From JBEKYD01 sp049509915 (GTDB lineage: Bacteria > Acidobacteriota > Terriglobia > Bryobacterales > Bryobacteraceae), in the NCBI GenBank assembly GCA_049509915.1, contig JBEKZL010000057.1:1-30022 (forward strand): a DNA stretch of 30,022 nucleotides. Direction: 5' to 3'. This document shows positions 8,025 to 14,999 of this stretch, piece by piece. Each line of letters begins with the position of its first letter. Within the stretch, counting starts at the first letter, position 1. The translations under genes and the position numbers were made by a program. The notes beneath the pieces are model-generated. The model was not told the DNA's origin, searched no databases, and was given only the letters and a program-made list of their open reading frames with translations.

Positions 8025-9554
8025 TTAATGGCGGAAGTGGCGCACGCCGGTAAACACCATCGCGGCGCCGAGACGGTCCGCGGCCGCAATTACCTCGGCA
8101 TCGCGCACCGACCCTCCCGGTTGGATGAAGGCCGCCGCGCCATTTCGCACGGCTTCTTCCAAGCCGTCGGCAAACGGGAAGAACGCGTCGGACGCAACCA
8201 CCGTGCCCGCCAGCGGCAGGATGGCCTTCATCGCGCCCAGCTTTACCGCATCCACACGGCTGGTCTGCCCCGCCCCCACGGCTACAGTCTGCCTGCCGCG
8301 CGCATACACGATGGCGTTCGATTTCACGTGCTTGGCTACCTTCCAGGCGAACTCCAGCCCGCGCCATTCTTCGTCGCTGGGAGCGCGCCGGGTCTTCACC
8401 ACGATCTGCGCGCGGTCGAGTTTGGCGCTGTCCGCGGTCTGCGCCAGGAAGCCGCCGGAGATGGATTTCAGCACGACCCGGTCCAGCCCGGTGGCGACCC
8501 GCATCATGCGCAGGTTCTTTTTGGCCTTGAGAATTGCCAAAGCCTCGGCGGAGTAATCCGGCGCCGCCACCGCTTCCACGAAGAGCTTGGCCAACTCCCG
8601 CGCCGTTTCCTCGTCCACCGCGCGATTGAAGCCGATCACACTTCCATACGCCGACACCGGATCGCATTCGAGGGCCTTGGCGTACGCCTCCGCCAGGGTA
8701 GTCTGCTCGGCGCAACCGCAGGGATTGGTGTGTTTGATAATTGCCGCCGCGGGCCCGGCGAATTCCAGCACCAGTTGCCAGCACGCATCCAGATCCACCA
8801 GGTTGTTGTAAGACAGTTCCTTGCCATGAAGTTGTTCCGCACCGGCGATTCCTCGCCCCGGCGACGCGTACAGCCCGGCCTGCTGGTGCGGATTCTCGCC
8901 GTAGCGCAGGTCCATGGCCTTGGGCGCGCGTAGATTCAGCTCCGGCGGCAGGGAACCGGCGAGAGCGTCTTCGAGTTCCAGGCGCGCGCTGATGGCCGCA
9001 TCGTAGTCCGCGGTGGCGCGAAAAGCCTTCTTCGCCAGGCGCCAGTGGGTGGCCGCCGAAAGCTCACCGGAAGCGCGCAACTCCTCCATCACCCCGTCGT
9101 AGTCGGCCGGCGAAACCACCACCGCCACGTCCCGATAATTCTTGGCCGCGGCACGAATCATGGTCGGTCCGCCGATATCGATGTTTTCGATCAGCTCCTC
9201 GCGCGCGATGCCGGCCTTTGCGGCCGCTTCCTCGAACCGGTAGAGATTCACCACCACCAGGTCGATTTCGGGGATCCCGTGCTCGGCCAGCGACCGGCGA
9301 TGCTCGGCGCGATCTCTCATCGCCAGAATGCCGCCGGCAATCCCGGGGTGCAGCGTTTTCACCCGCCCGTCCAGCATTTCCGGAAACCCGGTGACCTCGG
9401 CCACCTCGCGCACCGTCAGCCCCGCCTCCCGCAGCGCGCGTGCCGTGCCGCCGGTGGAGACGATCTCGATCCCCATTTCCGCCAACCGCGCCGCCAGCGC
9501 AGTCACACCCGTCTTGTCCGTAACGCTGATCAGCGCCCTCTGAATTTTAGCCAT
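8025..9554 (-). CDS. purH: Bifunctional AICAR transformylase / IMP cyclohydrolase
   Basis: Catalyses the last two steps of purine synthesis: formylation of AICAR from 10-formyl-THF and closure to IMP. The 509-residue protein has the N-terminal MGS-like cyclohydrolase domain (ALISVTDKTG, STGGTARAL, VKTLHPG, IDIGGPTMIRAAAKN) and the C-terminal transformylase domain with LRYGENPHQ, KHTNPCGCA, and the closing FPFADGLEEA and TGVRHFRH. The ATG at 9554 (MAKIQRAL) is preferred over an upstream in-frame start at 9572 because it matches the normal family N-terminus. No Shine-Dalgarno precedes it; a weak TATGTT box (9568-9563) would give an almost leaderless message. purH and guaA in one window both belong to purine synthesis but are not in one operon. 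Confidence 0.96.
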   Translation of the reverse strand: MAKIQRALISVTDKTGVTALAARLAEMGIEIVSTGGTARALREAGLTVREVAEVTGFPEMLDGRVKTLHPGIAGGILAMRDRAEHRRSLAEHGIPEIDLVVVNLYRFEEAAAKAGIAREELIENIDIGGPTMIRAAAKNYRDVAVVVSPADYDGVMEELRASGELSAATHWRLAKKAFRATADYDAAISARLELEDALAGSLPPELNLRAPKAMDLRYGENPHQQAGLYASPGRGIAGAEQLHGKELSYNNLVDLDACWQLVLEFAGPAAAIIKHTNPCGCAEQTTLAEAYAKALECDPVSAYGSVIGFNRAVDEETARELAKLFVEAVAAPDYSAEALAILKAKKNLRMMRVATGLDRVVLKSISGGFLAQTADSAKLDRAQIVVKTRRAPSDEEWRGLEFAWKVAKHVKSNAIVYARGRQTVAVGAGQTSRVDAVKLGAMKAILPLAGTVVASDAFFPFADGLEEAVRNGAAAFIQPGGSVRDAEVIAAADRLGAAMVFTGVRHFRH

Positions 9555-9763
9555 GAAAGAGCAACATAGCAAAGTCGGGGGCCGGTCCGCATTTCATCGC
9601 TGCAAACCGCCGCTACGCCGGAGCGGCGAGGCACCTGACTTGATACCCTGGAATGCGGGCGCCCTTCGCGAGGCGCTCGGGGAAACAGTGCAAAAGCCCT
9701 TCCCGGAGTGCGTTGCCGGGCCGCTCCAGCCGATAATTCCCGACAAGCCGCCTGTTCCCGCTT

Positions 9764-10018
9764 CTAGTGGCCGCCGACGGCGGCGATTTGCACGTTCAGC
9801 TCCTGCAGGGACTTTTCCAGCAGCGTCCGGTAGCGGGGATTCTGAGCGCATTCGAGTTCCCTGGTGACTCTGGTTCGCGAAAGGAGAAGGCTTTCTCGCT
9901 TTCGGACTAAATCGAGCGACTCCGCCGGGGCTGTCTTGCGGACCCTTACGGCGGAACGAGTGGCTTCGGCAGCCTCAGTCTGAGATTCGACCGACTTGCT
10001 TTCCCAACCTCGGGCCAT
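9764..10018 (-). CDS. Small conserved MARGWES protein, unknown function
   Basis: An 84-residue, charged, mostly helical protein beginning MARGWESKSVESQ. The N-terminal opening is a pattern I recall from small conserved hypothetical proteins of Acidobacteriota. The middle (about 40-75) is rich in Arg/Glu/Leu heptad-like spacing, compatible with a short coiled coil, and no signal peptide or metal motif is present. The ATG at 10018 is 5 nt after a TACAAT box and has no Shine-Dalgarno, suggesting leaderless translation. It is divergent from the response regulator at 10141, with which it shares a 122-bp intergenic region. Confidence 0.7.
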   Translation of the reverse strand: MARGWESKSVESQTEAAEATRSAVRVRKTAPAESLDLVRKRESLLLSRTRVTRELECAQNPRYRTLLEKSLQELNVQIAAVGGH

Positions 10019-10023
10019 ACTTT

Positions 10024-10029
10024 ATTGTA
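10024..10029 (-). promoter_or_regulatory. -10 box for a leaderless small-protein gene
   Basis: Minus-strand TACAAT (10029-10024) ends 5 nt before the ATG at 10018. A start of transcription 6-7 nt downstream would fall on or beside the initiation codon. Confidence 0.45.
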
Positions 10030-10093
10030 GCGGAAGCTGGCGGAAAAGGAGTCGCTTCTCCGAATTCATTGCAGGGAGTTACCCTAAAACGAA

Positions 10094-10122
10094 TTGACTT
10101 GGTAGTAACAGGACCGTACAAT
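10094..10122 (+). promoter_or_regulatory. Near-consensus sigma-70 promoter
   Basis: TTGACT (10094-10099), a 17-bp spacer, and TACAAT (10117-10122): each hexamer has one mismatch to consensus and the spacing is optimal. It drives the response regulator starting at 10141 and rules out the upstream in-frame start at 10069, which would lie before the transcript. Confidence 0.75.
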
Positions 10123-10140
10123 GGTTCCAGCGGAACGTGT

Positions 10141-10881
10141 ATGTCAGAGAATAACGGCATCATCGCGGAGACCCCGTCAGAGGCGCCTCCCGTCACCTCG
10201 AAAATACGGATTGTGGTCGCCGACGATCACCCTATTTTCCGCGACGGATTGTGCAAGCTGCTGGCTCTGGAGGACGACTTCCAGGTGGTGGCGCAGGCGC
10301 AGGACGGGCGCCAGGTGCTGGAAGTGTTGCAGCAACATGAGCCGGACATCCTGCTGCTCGACCTGAAAATGCCGGGCTTGGACGGATTGGCCACCTTACA
10401 GCGAATTCAGTCGTCGCGGGGCAAGACACGCGTGATTGTGCTTACCGCGTCGGACGACAAAAACGAGTTCGTGCAGGCTATGAAGCTGGGTACCTCGGGT
10501 ATCGTCCTCAAACAGACCGCAACGGACATGCTGATTAAGAGCATTCGCAAGGTGCACGCGGGAGAAATCTGGCTGGATTCCCACACCACGGCGGCGGTGA
10601 TTCGCCAGTTCGTGGCCAACGAAGACGCGCCGCCGATGGCTTCGTCGTCGGCCCCCACCGTCAGCCGGGAGCGCGAACGCAGCCCGCTGAGCCAGCGGGA
10701 ACGCGAAATCGTGGCGCTGGTGGCGCAGGGCTTCAAGAACAAGGAAATGGCCGAAAAGATGTTTATCAGCGAGCAGACGGTGAAGAATCATCTGCACAAC
10801 ATCTTCGATAAGCTGGGCGTCTCCGACCGACTGGAACTGGCACTGTACGCCATTCACAATAATCTGCACACCGGCCGCTAA
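10141..10881 (+). CDS. NarL/FixJ-family response regulator
   Basis: A 246-residue regulator with a short Ser/Pro-rich N-terminal tail, a receiver domain (about 21-140; Asp28/Asp29, phospho-acceptor Asp74 in LLLDLKMPG, Thr in VLTASDD, Lys in VLKQT) and a LuxR-type helix-turn-helix (about 178-240; LSQREREIVALVAQG, KNKEMAEKMFISEQTVKNHL). A linker with Ser/Arg/Glu (about 160-180) separates the domains. The start at 10141 is set by the strong promoter at 10094-10122; the leader would be only about 12 nt. It converges on pheT with 37 bp between stops. There is no kinase next to it; the hybrid kinase at 15000-17510 is one possible but unproven partner. Confidence 0.92.
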   Translation: MSENNGIIAETPSEAPPVTSKIRIVVADDHPIFRDGLCKLLALEDDFQVVAQAQDGRQVLEVLQQHEPDILLLDLKMPGLDGLATLQRIQSSRGKTRVIVLTASDDKNEFVQAMKLGTSGIVLKQTATDMLIKSIRKVHAGEIWLDSHTTAAVIRQFVANEDAPPMASSSAPTVSRERERSPLSQREREIVALVAQGFKNKEMAEKMFISEQTVKNHLHNIFDKLGVSDRLELALYAIHNNLHTGR

Positions 10882-10918
10882 TGGGACAGGCCTCCCGGCT
10901 TGTCGTGTCTTGCGAGTA

Positions 10919-13240
10919 TCACACTCTCAATTCGTAGCCCAGGCCGCGCATCCCTTCGATCATGCGCGCGCGAATGGCGCCGATTTCGTCGCTTTCGAGC
11001 GTGCGTTCCGGCGAGCCCAGCGTCAGCCGGAACGAGACGCTCTTCGAGCCCTCGGGCAGCGGCGCGCCGGAATAGACCCGCAGGAATTCGATGCTCTCCA
11101 CCAGCTGTCCGGCGAAGCGGCGCAGACTGGCTTCCAGCGCCGAAGCGTATTCGCGCTCGCCGGCAATCACCGATAGATCGAACCCGCTAGAAGGATAGCG
11201 GCGGATCGGCGTGTACTTCACCTCGCCGGTGCCGAGACGCATCACCAGCTTCAAATCCAGATCGAGCGCCGCGGCGCGGCCGCTTTCCATCAACGACGGG
11301 TGAATTTCGAACAAACGCCCCATCCGCTGGCCTTTCCAGACCACCCAGCCGGCCCGCGCCGGGTGCTGGTAAATCTCGACCTCCGACGGGTTCTGGCAGG
11401 GTTCAACAGCAGCCCCCGGCATCAGGCAGACCGCCACTCGCTTCAACTCGTCCAAACCGGCCTCGCCGTCGCCCACGCGGTCGTAAACGGCGGCCGCCAG
11501 GTGCGGAATCTCTTCGGGCAGGCCTGCACCGCCCTTGTGAATCTCCAGCCCGATCTCGAATAGCCGGAACGAATCGCGGTGCTTGCTGTTTTCGATTACG
11601 TTGCGCCACAGCTCCGGCACCAGCGAGCGCCGCAACAGAGCCTGGTCGCTTGCGATGGGATTGGTCACGCGCACGTGGCTGCCCGGCTCGTACCCGAACT
11701 TACGCACCGCCTCTTCGCTCAGAAAGGAGTAGTTGTAAACCTCGGTGAAACCGGAATCGGCGACGAGGGCGCGAACTCCGTGCTGAAAATCCCGTTCGAG
11801 GTTGGCGGGCGGCACGGCGGCGGCGACCAGCGGGGCTCGCGGTGGAATGGAATCGTAACCCACCATGCGGCCGACCTCTTCCACCAGGTCGTCTTTGATG
11901 GAAACGTCCTTGGTAGCGCGCCAGCTTGGCACCGTAACCGAGAAGGTGCGTGGCCCGCTCTCCATCACGCCGAATTCCAGGCTCTCCAGAATGGCGCGCA
12001 CTTCGGCGGCTGGGATGGAGCGGCCCAGTTTACGTTCCAGCCAGTCCAAGGGCAGCGAGATCGGCGCCGGCGGCCCGATGGGCCGCGCCGCGTCGGCCAC
12101 CCCGCCCACGATACGGATGCCCGGCGAAACCTCCCGGAGCAATTCGACGGCGCGGGCCAGGCCGCGCACGGTATTGGCCGGGTCCTGTGCCTTCTCGAAT
12201 CGCATCGAAGCGTCGGTGCGTAGCTTGATGGCGGAGGAAGTTCTGCGAACCGATGCCGCCTGAAAGGTCGCGCTTTCGAGAACCACCCGGCGGGTAGTTT
12301 CGCTGATGGCGCTTTCCGCCCCGCCGATCACGCCCGCCAGAGCGATCGCGCCGCCCGCATCGGCAATCACCAGGTTCGACGCATCGAGCGTGTATTCCTC
12401 GCCATTGAGCGCGGCGAAGCGTTCGCCCGCCACCGCCCGGCGCACGAAAATCGTGCCGCCCTTCAGCTTGTCGGCATCGAAAGCGTGCATCGGCTGGGCG
12501 AATTCCGCCATTACATAGTTGGTCACGTCGACAATGTTGCTGATCGGGTTCAGGCCGATACTGGAAAGCCGCCATTGCAGCCACAGCGGCGATGGCCGCC
12601 AGGCGACGTTTTCGAGCACCAGCGCGCTGTACCGCGGGCAGAGCTCCGGGTCGGCCACGGCCACCTTGATACCAGGCGCGGCGCCAGGAAGCAAATCCAG
12701 GCGCACCGGGTCCTTCAGTTTGCCGCCGGCGATGGCCGCCACTTCGCGCGCCATCCCCCAATGCCCCCACAAATCCGGACGGTGAGTGATGGATTTGTTA
12801 TCGATTTCGATGATACTGTCCGGCGCGCAGCCCGGAATCGGGGCGCCCACCGAAGCTTCCAGCTCAACGATTCCCGCCTGATCGCGGTTGATGCCAAGCT
12901 CGGCGCCCGAGGCCAGCATGCCGTCGCTCTCGATGCCGTGGATGGTCTTCTTGCCGATCGGCGCCCAGACGGCCCTCATGCCGGCGCGGCAGTTGGGAGC
13001 GCCGCACACCACGGTACGGTTGCCGAGCGCGCCGGCGTCGATCCCGGCCACGGTCAGGTGCGTGCCGGCAATCGGTTCGGCCGTCGATACCTGCACCACC
13101 AGCGCTTCGGCCAGCAGGCTTCCCACCGCCTCGATGCCCTCGCACTCGGCGGTCTTCATGGTGATCAATCGTTCCAGCGGTGCGGGGGCGCAATCGAGGC
13201 CCTCGACCAGCTCGCGAATCCAGTTATAGGAGAATTTCAA
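10919..13240 (-). CDS. pheT: Phenylalanyl-tRNA synthetase beta subunit
   Basis: Beta chain of the alpha2-beta2 enzyme that charges tRNA-Phe. The 773-residue protein shows the family order: N-terminal B1 with SYNWIRELV, an EMAP-II-like tRNA-binding domain (about 40-150, TVVCGAPNCRAG), B3/B4 editing domain (SNIVDVTNYVMAE, HAFDADKL), B5 domain (ISLPLDWLERKLGRSIPA), a catalytic-like core (EEVGRMVGYDSIP) and a C-terminal anticodon-binding ferredoxin-fold domain (YTPIRRYPSSGFDLSV). It begins 16 bp after the pheS stop, so the two form an operon in the usual pheS-pheT order. Length is normal for the family. Confidence 0.96.
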   Translation of the reverse strand: MKFSYNWIRELVEGLDCAPAPLERLITMKTAECEGIEAVGSLLAEALVVQVSTAEPIAGTHLTVAGIDAGALGNRTVVCGAPNCRAGMRAVWAPIGKKTIHGIESDGMLASGAELGINRDQAGIVELEASVGAPIPGCAPDSIIEIDNKSITHRPDLWGHWGMAREVAAIAGGKLKDPVRLDLLPGAAPGIKVAVADPELCPRYSALVLENVAWRPSPLWLQWRLSSIGLNPISNIVDVTNYVMAEFAQPMHAFDADKLKGGTIFVRRAVAGERFAALNGEEYTLDASNLVIADAGGAIALAGVIGGAESAISETTRRVVLESATFQAASVRRTSSAIKLRTDASMRFEKAQDPANTVRGLARAVELLREVSPGIRIVGGVADAARPIGPPAPISLPLDWLERKLGRSIPAAEVRAILESLEFGVMESGPRTFSVTVPSWRATKDVSIKDDLVEEVGRMVGYDSIPPRAPLVAAAVPPANLERDFQHGVRALVADSGFTEVYNYSFLSEEAVRKFGYEPGSHVRVTNPIASDQALLRRSLVPELWRNVIENSKHRDSFRLFEIGLEIHKGGAGLPEEIPHLAAAVYDRVGDGEAGLDELKRVAVCLMPGAAVEPCQNPSEVEIYQHPARAGWVVWKGQRMGRLFEIHPSLMESGRAAALDLDLKLVMRLGTGEVKYTPIRRYPSSGFDLSVIAGEREYASALEASLRRFAGQLVESIEFLRVYSGAPLPEGSKSVSFRLTLGSPERTLESDEIGAIRARMIEGMRGLGYELRV

Positions 13241-13256
13241 TGGGCGCCTCGGAGCC

Positions 13257-14279
13257 TCAGAACTGTTCCAGGAATCGCAGGTCGCCGCCCTGGAGATGGC
13301 GGATATCGTCGATGCCGTAGCGCATCATCGCCAGGCGCGTCAGCCCCAGGCCGAAGGCGAAGCCGTTCCATTCCTCCGGGTCGATGGCGCTCATGCGCAG
13401 CACGTTGGGGTTCACCAGGCCGCAGGGCAGCAGTTCCACCCAGCCGCTCTGTTTGCATACGGCGCAGCCTGTGCCGCCGCAGATCAGGCACTGAATATCC
13501 AGCTCGAAGCCGGGCTCCACGAACGGGAAATAACCCGGCCGCAGACGCACCGTCACCTCCCGGTGGAAGATGGCGGTGAGCAGCGTTTTCATGAAATAGA
13601 GCAGGTGCGCGACCGAAACGTCGCGGTCGATCATCATGCCCTCGAGTTGATAGAAGGTGTGCTCGTGGGACGCGTCCACGCTCTCGTTGCGGAACGCGCG
13701 GCCGGGCGCGATCATGCGCAGCGGCGGACCCAGCCGTTCCATGCCGTGTACCTGCACCGGGGAAGTGTGGGTGCGCAGCAAATTGCCGCCTTCAAGCCAG
13801 AACGTGTCCTGCATATCGCGCGCGGGATGCTCGGCAGGAATATTCAGGGCGTCGAAGTTGTGATACTCGTCTTCCACCTCCGGCCCATCCAGCACGGCGA
13901 AACCGAGCGACCGGAACAGCTCTTCCAGTTCCCGCTGGATGCGCGTGATGGGGTGCAGGTGGCCGCGCCGCGGCGGCGGAGCGGGCAGGGTCAGGTCGAG
14001 CCATTCTCCCTTTAGGCGGGCGCCGGTGGCGGCCTGGTCGAACTCGCTTTTGCGGCGGTCGAACTCAGCCTCCAGCTCTCGCTTGGCGCCGTTCAGGATC
14101 TGCCCGAAGGCGGGACGCTCGGCAGGCGCCAGCTTGCCGATTTCCTTCTGCGCCAGGGTGAGCGTGCCTTTGCGGCCCAACACCTCCACCCGCACGGCTT
14201 CCAACTCTTCGAGCGTGCGGGCGGCGCGTATCCGTGCCAGGGAACCGGATTCCAGCTCCCGTATGGAATCAGCCAACAT
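13257..14279 (-). CDS. pheS: Phenylalanyl-tRNA synthetase alpha subunit
   Basis: Catalytic alpha chain of phenylalanyl-tRNA synthetase. The 340-residue protein has the N-terminal coiled coil (about 1-90) that grips tRNA, then the class II core: HTSPVQVHGM (171-180), motif 2 around GRAFRNES (193-200), and motif 3 in GFAFGLGLTRLAM (306-318). A four-cysteine knuckle CLICGGTGCAVC (Cys264, 267, 272, 275) is inserted before motif 3 and probably binds zinc; this variant is known in several phyla. The ATG at 14279 follows an extended -10 element by about 14 nt. Operon with pheT. Confidence 0.97.
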   Translation of the reverse strand: MLADSIRELESGSLARIRAARTLEELEAVRVEVLGRKGTLTLAQKEIGKLAPAERPAFGQILNGAKRELEAEFDRRKSEFDQAATGARLKGEWLDLTLPAPPPRRGHLHPITRIQRELEELFRSLGFAVLDGPEVEDEYHNFDALNIPAEHPARDMQDTFWLEGGNLLRTHTSPVQVHGMERLGPPLRMIAPGRAFRNESVDASHEHTFYQLEGMMIDRDVSVAHLLYFMKTLLTAIFHREVTVRLRPGYFPFVEPGFELDIQCLICGGTGCAVCKQSGWVELLPCGLVNPNVLRMSAIDPEEWNGFAFGLGLTRLAMMRYGIDDIRHLQGGDLRFLEQF

Positions 14280-14293
14280 GGGTATGAAGCTTC

Positions 14294-14302
14294 ATTGTAA
14301 CA
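14294..14302 (-). promoter_or_regulatory. Extended -10 promoter for pheS-pheT
   Basis: Minus strand TGTTACAAT (14302-14294) fits TGnTATAAT with one mismatch. No -35 is evident. The predicted leader is about 8 nt, too short for a normal Shine-Dalgarno or for a tRNA-Phe attenuator. Confidence 0.5.
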
Positions 14303-14375
14303 AGCCGGCTGTTGTAGACTCGGAGAATGGTGGGATGGCGGCGCTCGAACTCCTGGATGGTACGGGAAGACCCGG

Positions 14376-14999
14376 TTGAATAAGGCTCGGTTCGGTTTCG
14401 CTTGCAATTCATTTCGGGCCGGAGCGGTCCGTATCCTGGCGGCGGTTACGCTGCTCGGGCTGGGCACGGCACTCGGCATGCCGTTCTTCCACAGAAAGAC
14501 CGCCGCGCCAGCGCCGGACATCGACCGGGTGCTCCGGGCCGGCGATGTGGCCCCCGATTTCAGCCTGCCCGCGCAGGACGGCGGCACAGTCGGCCTGAAG
14601 GATTTCCGCGGCAAATGGCTGGTTCTGTATTTCTATCCATACGACGAAAGCCCCGGCTGCACCATCGAAGCGCACAACTTTCAGCGCGATCTGGCGCAAT
14701 ACCAAAATGCCCAAGCGGTAGTAGCGGGTGCGAGCCCGGACTCCCCCGTCCGTCACAAAGCGTTCGGCGCGCAACAGGAGCTGACATTCAAACTGCTCAC
14801 GGACCGCAAGCGAAGAGTGGCAAAAAGCTATGGCGCCTTCGAGCGGGCGGCGATGATTGGGAAGCGGCCCATCCTGGCCACGTTCCTGGTCGATCCCGAG
14901 GGCCGGGTGGCCAAAATCTGGATGCGTGCCGACCCCCGGCATCACAGCAGCGATGTGCTGGCAGCGCTCGCCGAACTGGAACGAAAACGGGCACGGTAA
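14376..14999 (+). CDS. Membrane-anchored peroxiredoxin, PrxQ/BCP-like
   Basis: A thiol peroxidase that would reduce hydroperoxides outside the cytoplasmic membrane. The 207-residue protein has an N-terminal hydrophobic segment (about 18-36), read as a signal anchor, followed by an AhpC/TSA domain (about 53-200). The peroxidatic cysteine is Cys95 in YPYDESPGCTIEAH. In most PrxQ/BCP proteins a resolving Cys lies five residues later; here that position is His100, and no other Cys exists in the mature domain, so a 1-Cys mechanism with an external thiol is inferred. The TTG start at 14376 is supported by GGGAAGA 5 nt upstream; the next in-frame ATG (14479) would remove the membrane segment. It faces the hybrid kinase gene end to end with no gap. 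Confidence 0.85.
   Translation: MNKARFGFACNSFRAGAVRILAAVTLLGLGTALGMPFFHRKTAAPAPDIDRVLRAGDVAPDFSLPAQDGGTVGLKDFRGKWLVLYFYPYDESPGCTIEAHNFQRDLAQYQNAQAVVAGASPDSPVRHKAFGAQQELTFKLLTDRKRRVAKSYGAFERAAMIGKRPILATFLVDPEGRVAKIWMRADPRHHSSDVLAALAELERKRAR

Noticed and set aside
7978..8784. Upstream extension of the response-regulator frame into purH (514-residue reading frame)
   Set aside because: The extension lies antiparallel-free but inside the purH coding sequence in another frame on the same strand, is low-complexity Arg/Gly-rich, and has no domain; purH conservation is unambiguous.
10069..10140. Earlier in-frame start for the response regulator at 10069
   Set aside because: It precedes the TTGACT-17-TACAAT promoter (10094-10122), so it would not be on the transcript.
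14280..14375. Plus-strand promoter for the peroxiredoxin gene in the pheS divergent region
   Set aside because: Only weak partial matches to -35 and -10 hexamers; not supportable beyond chance.
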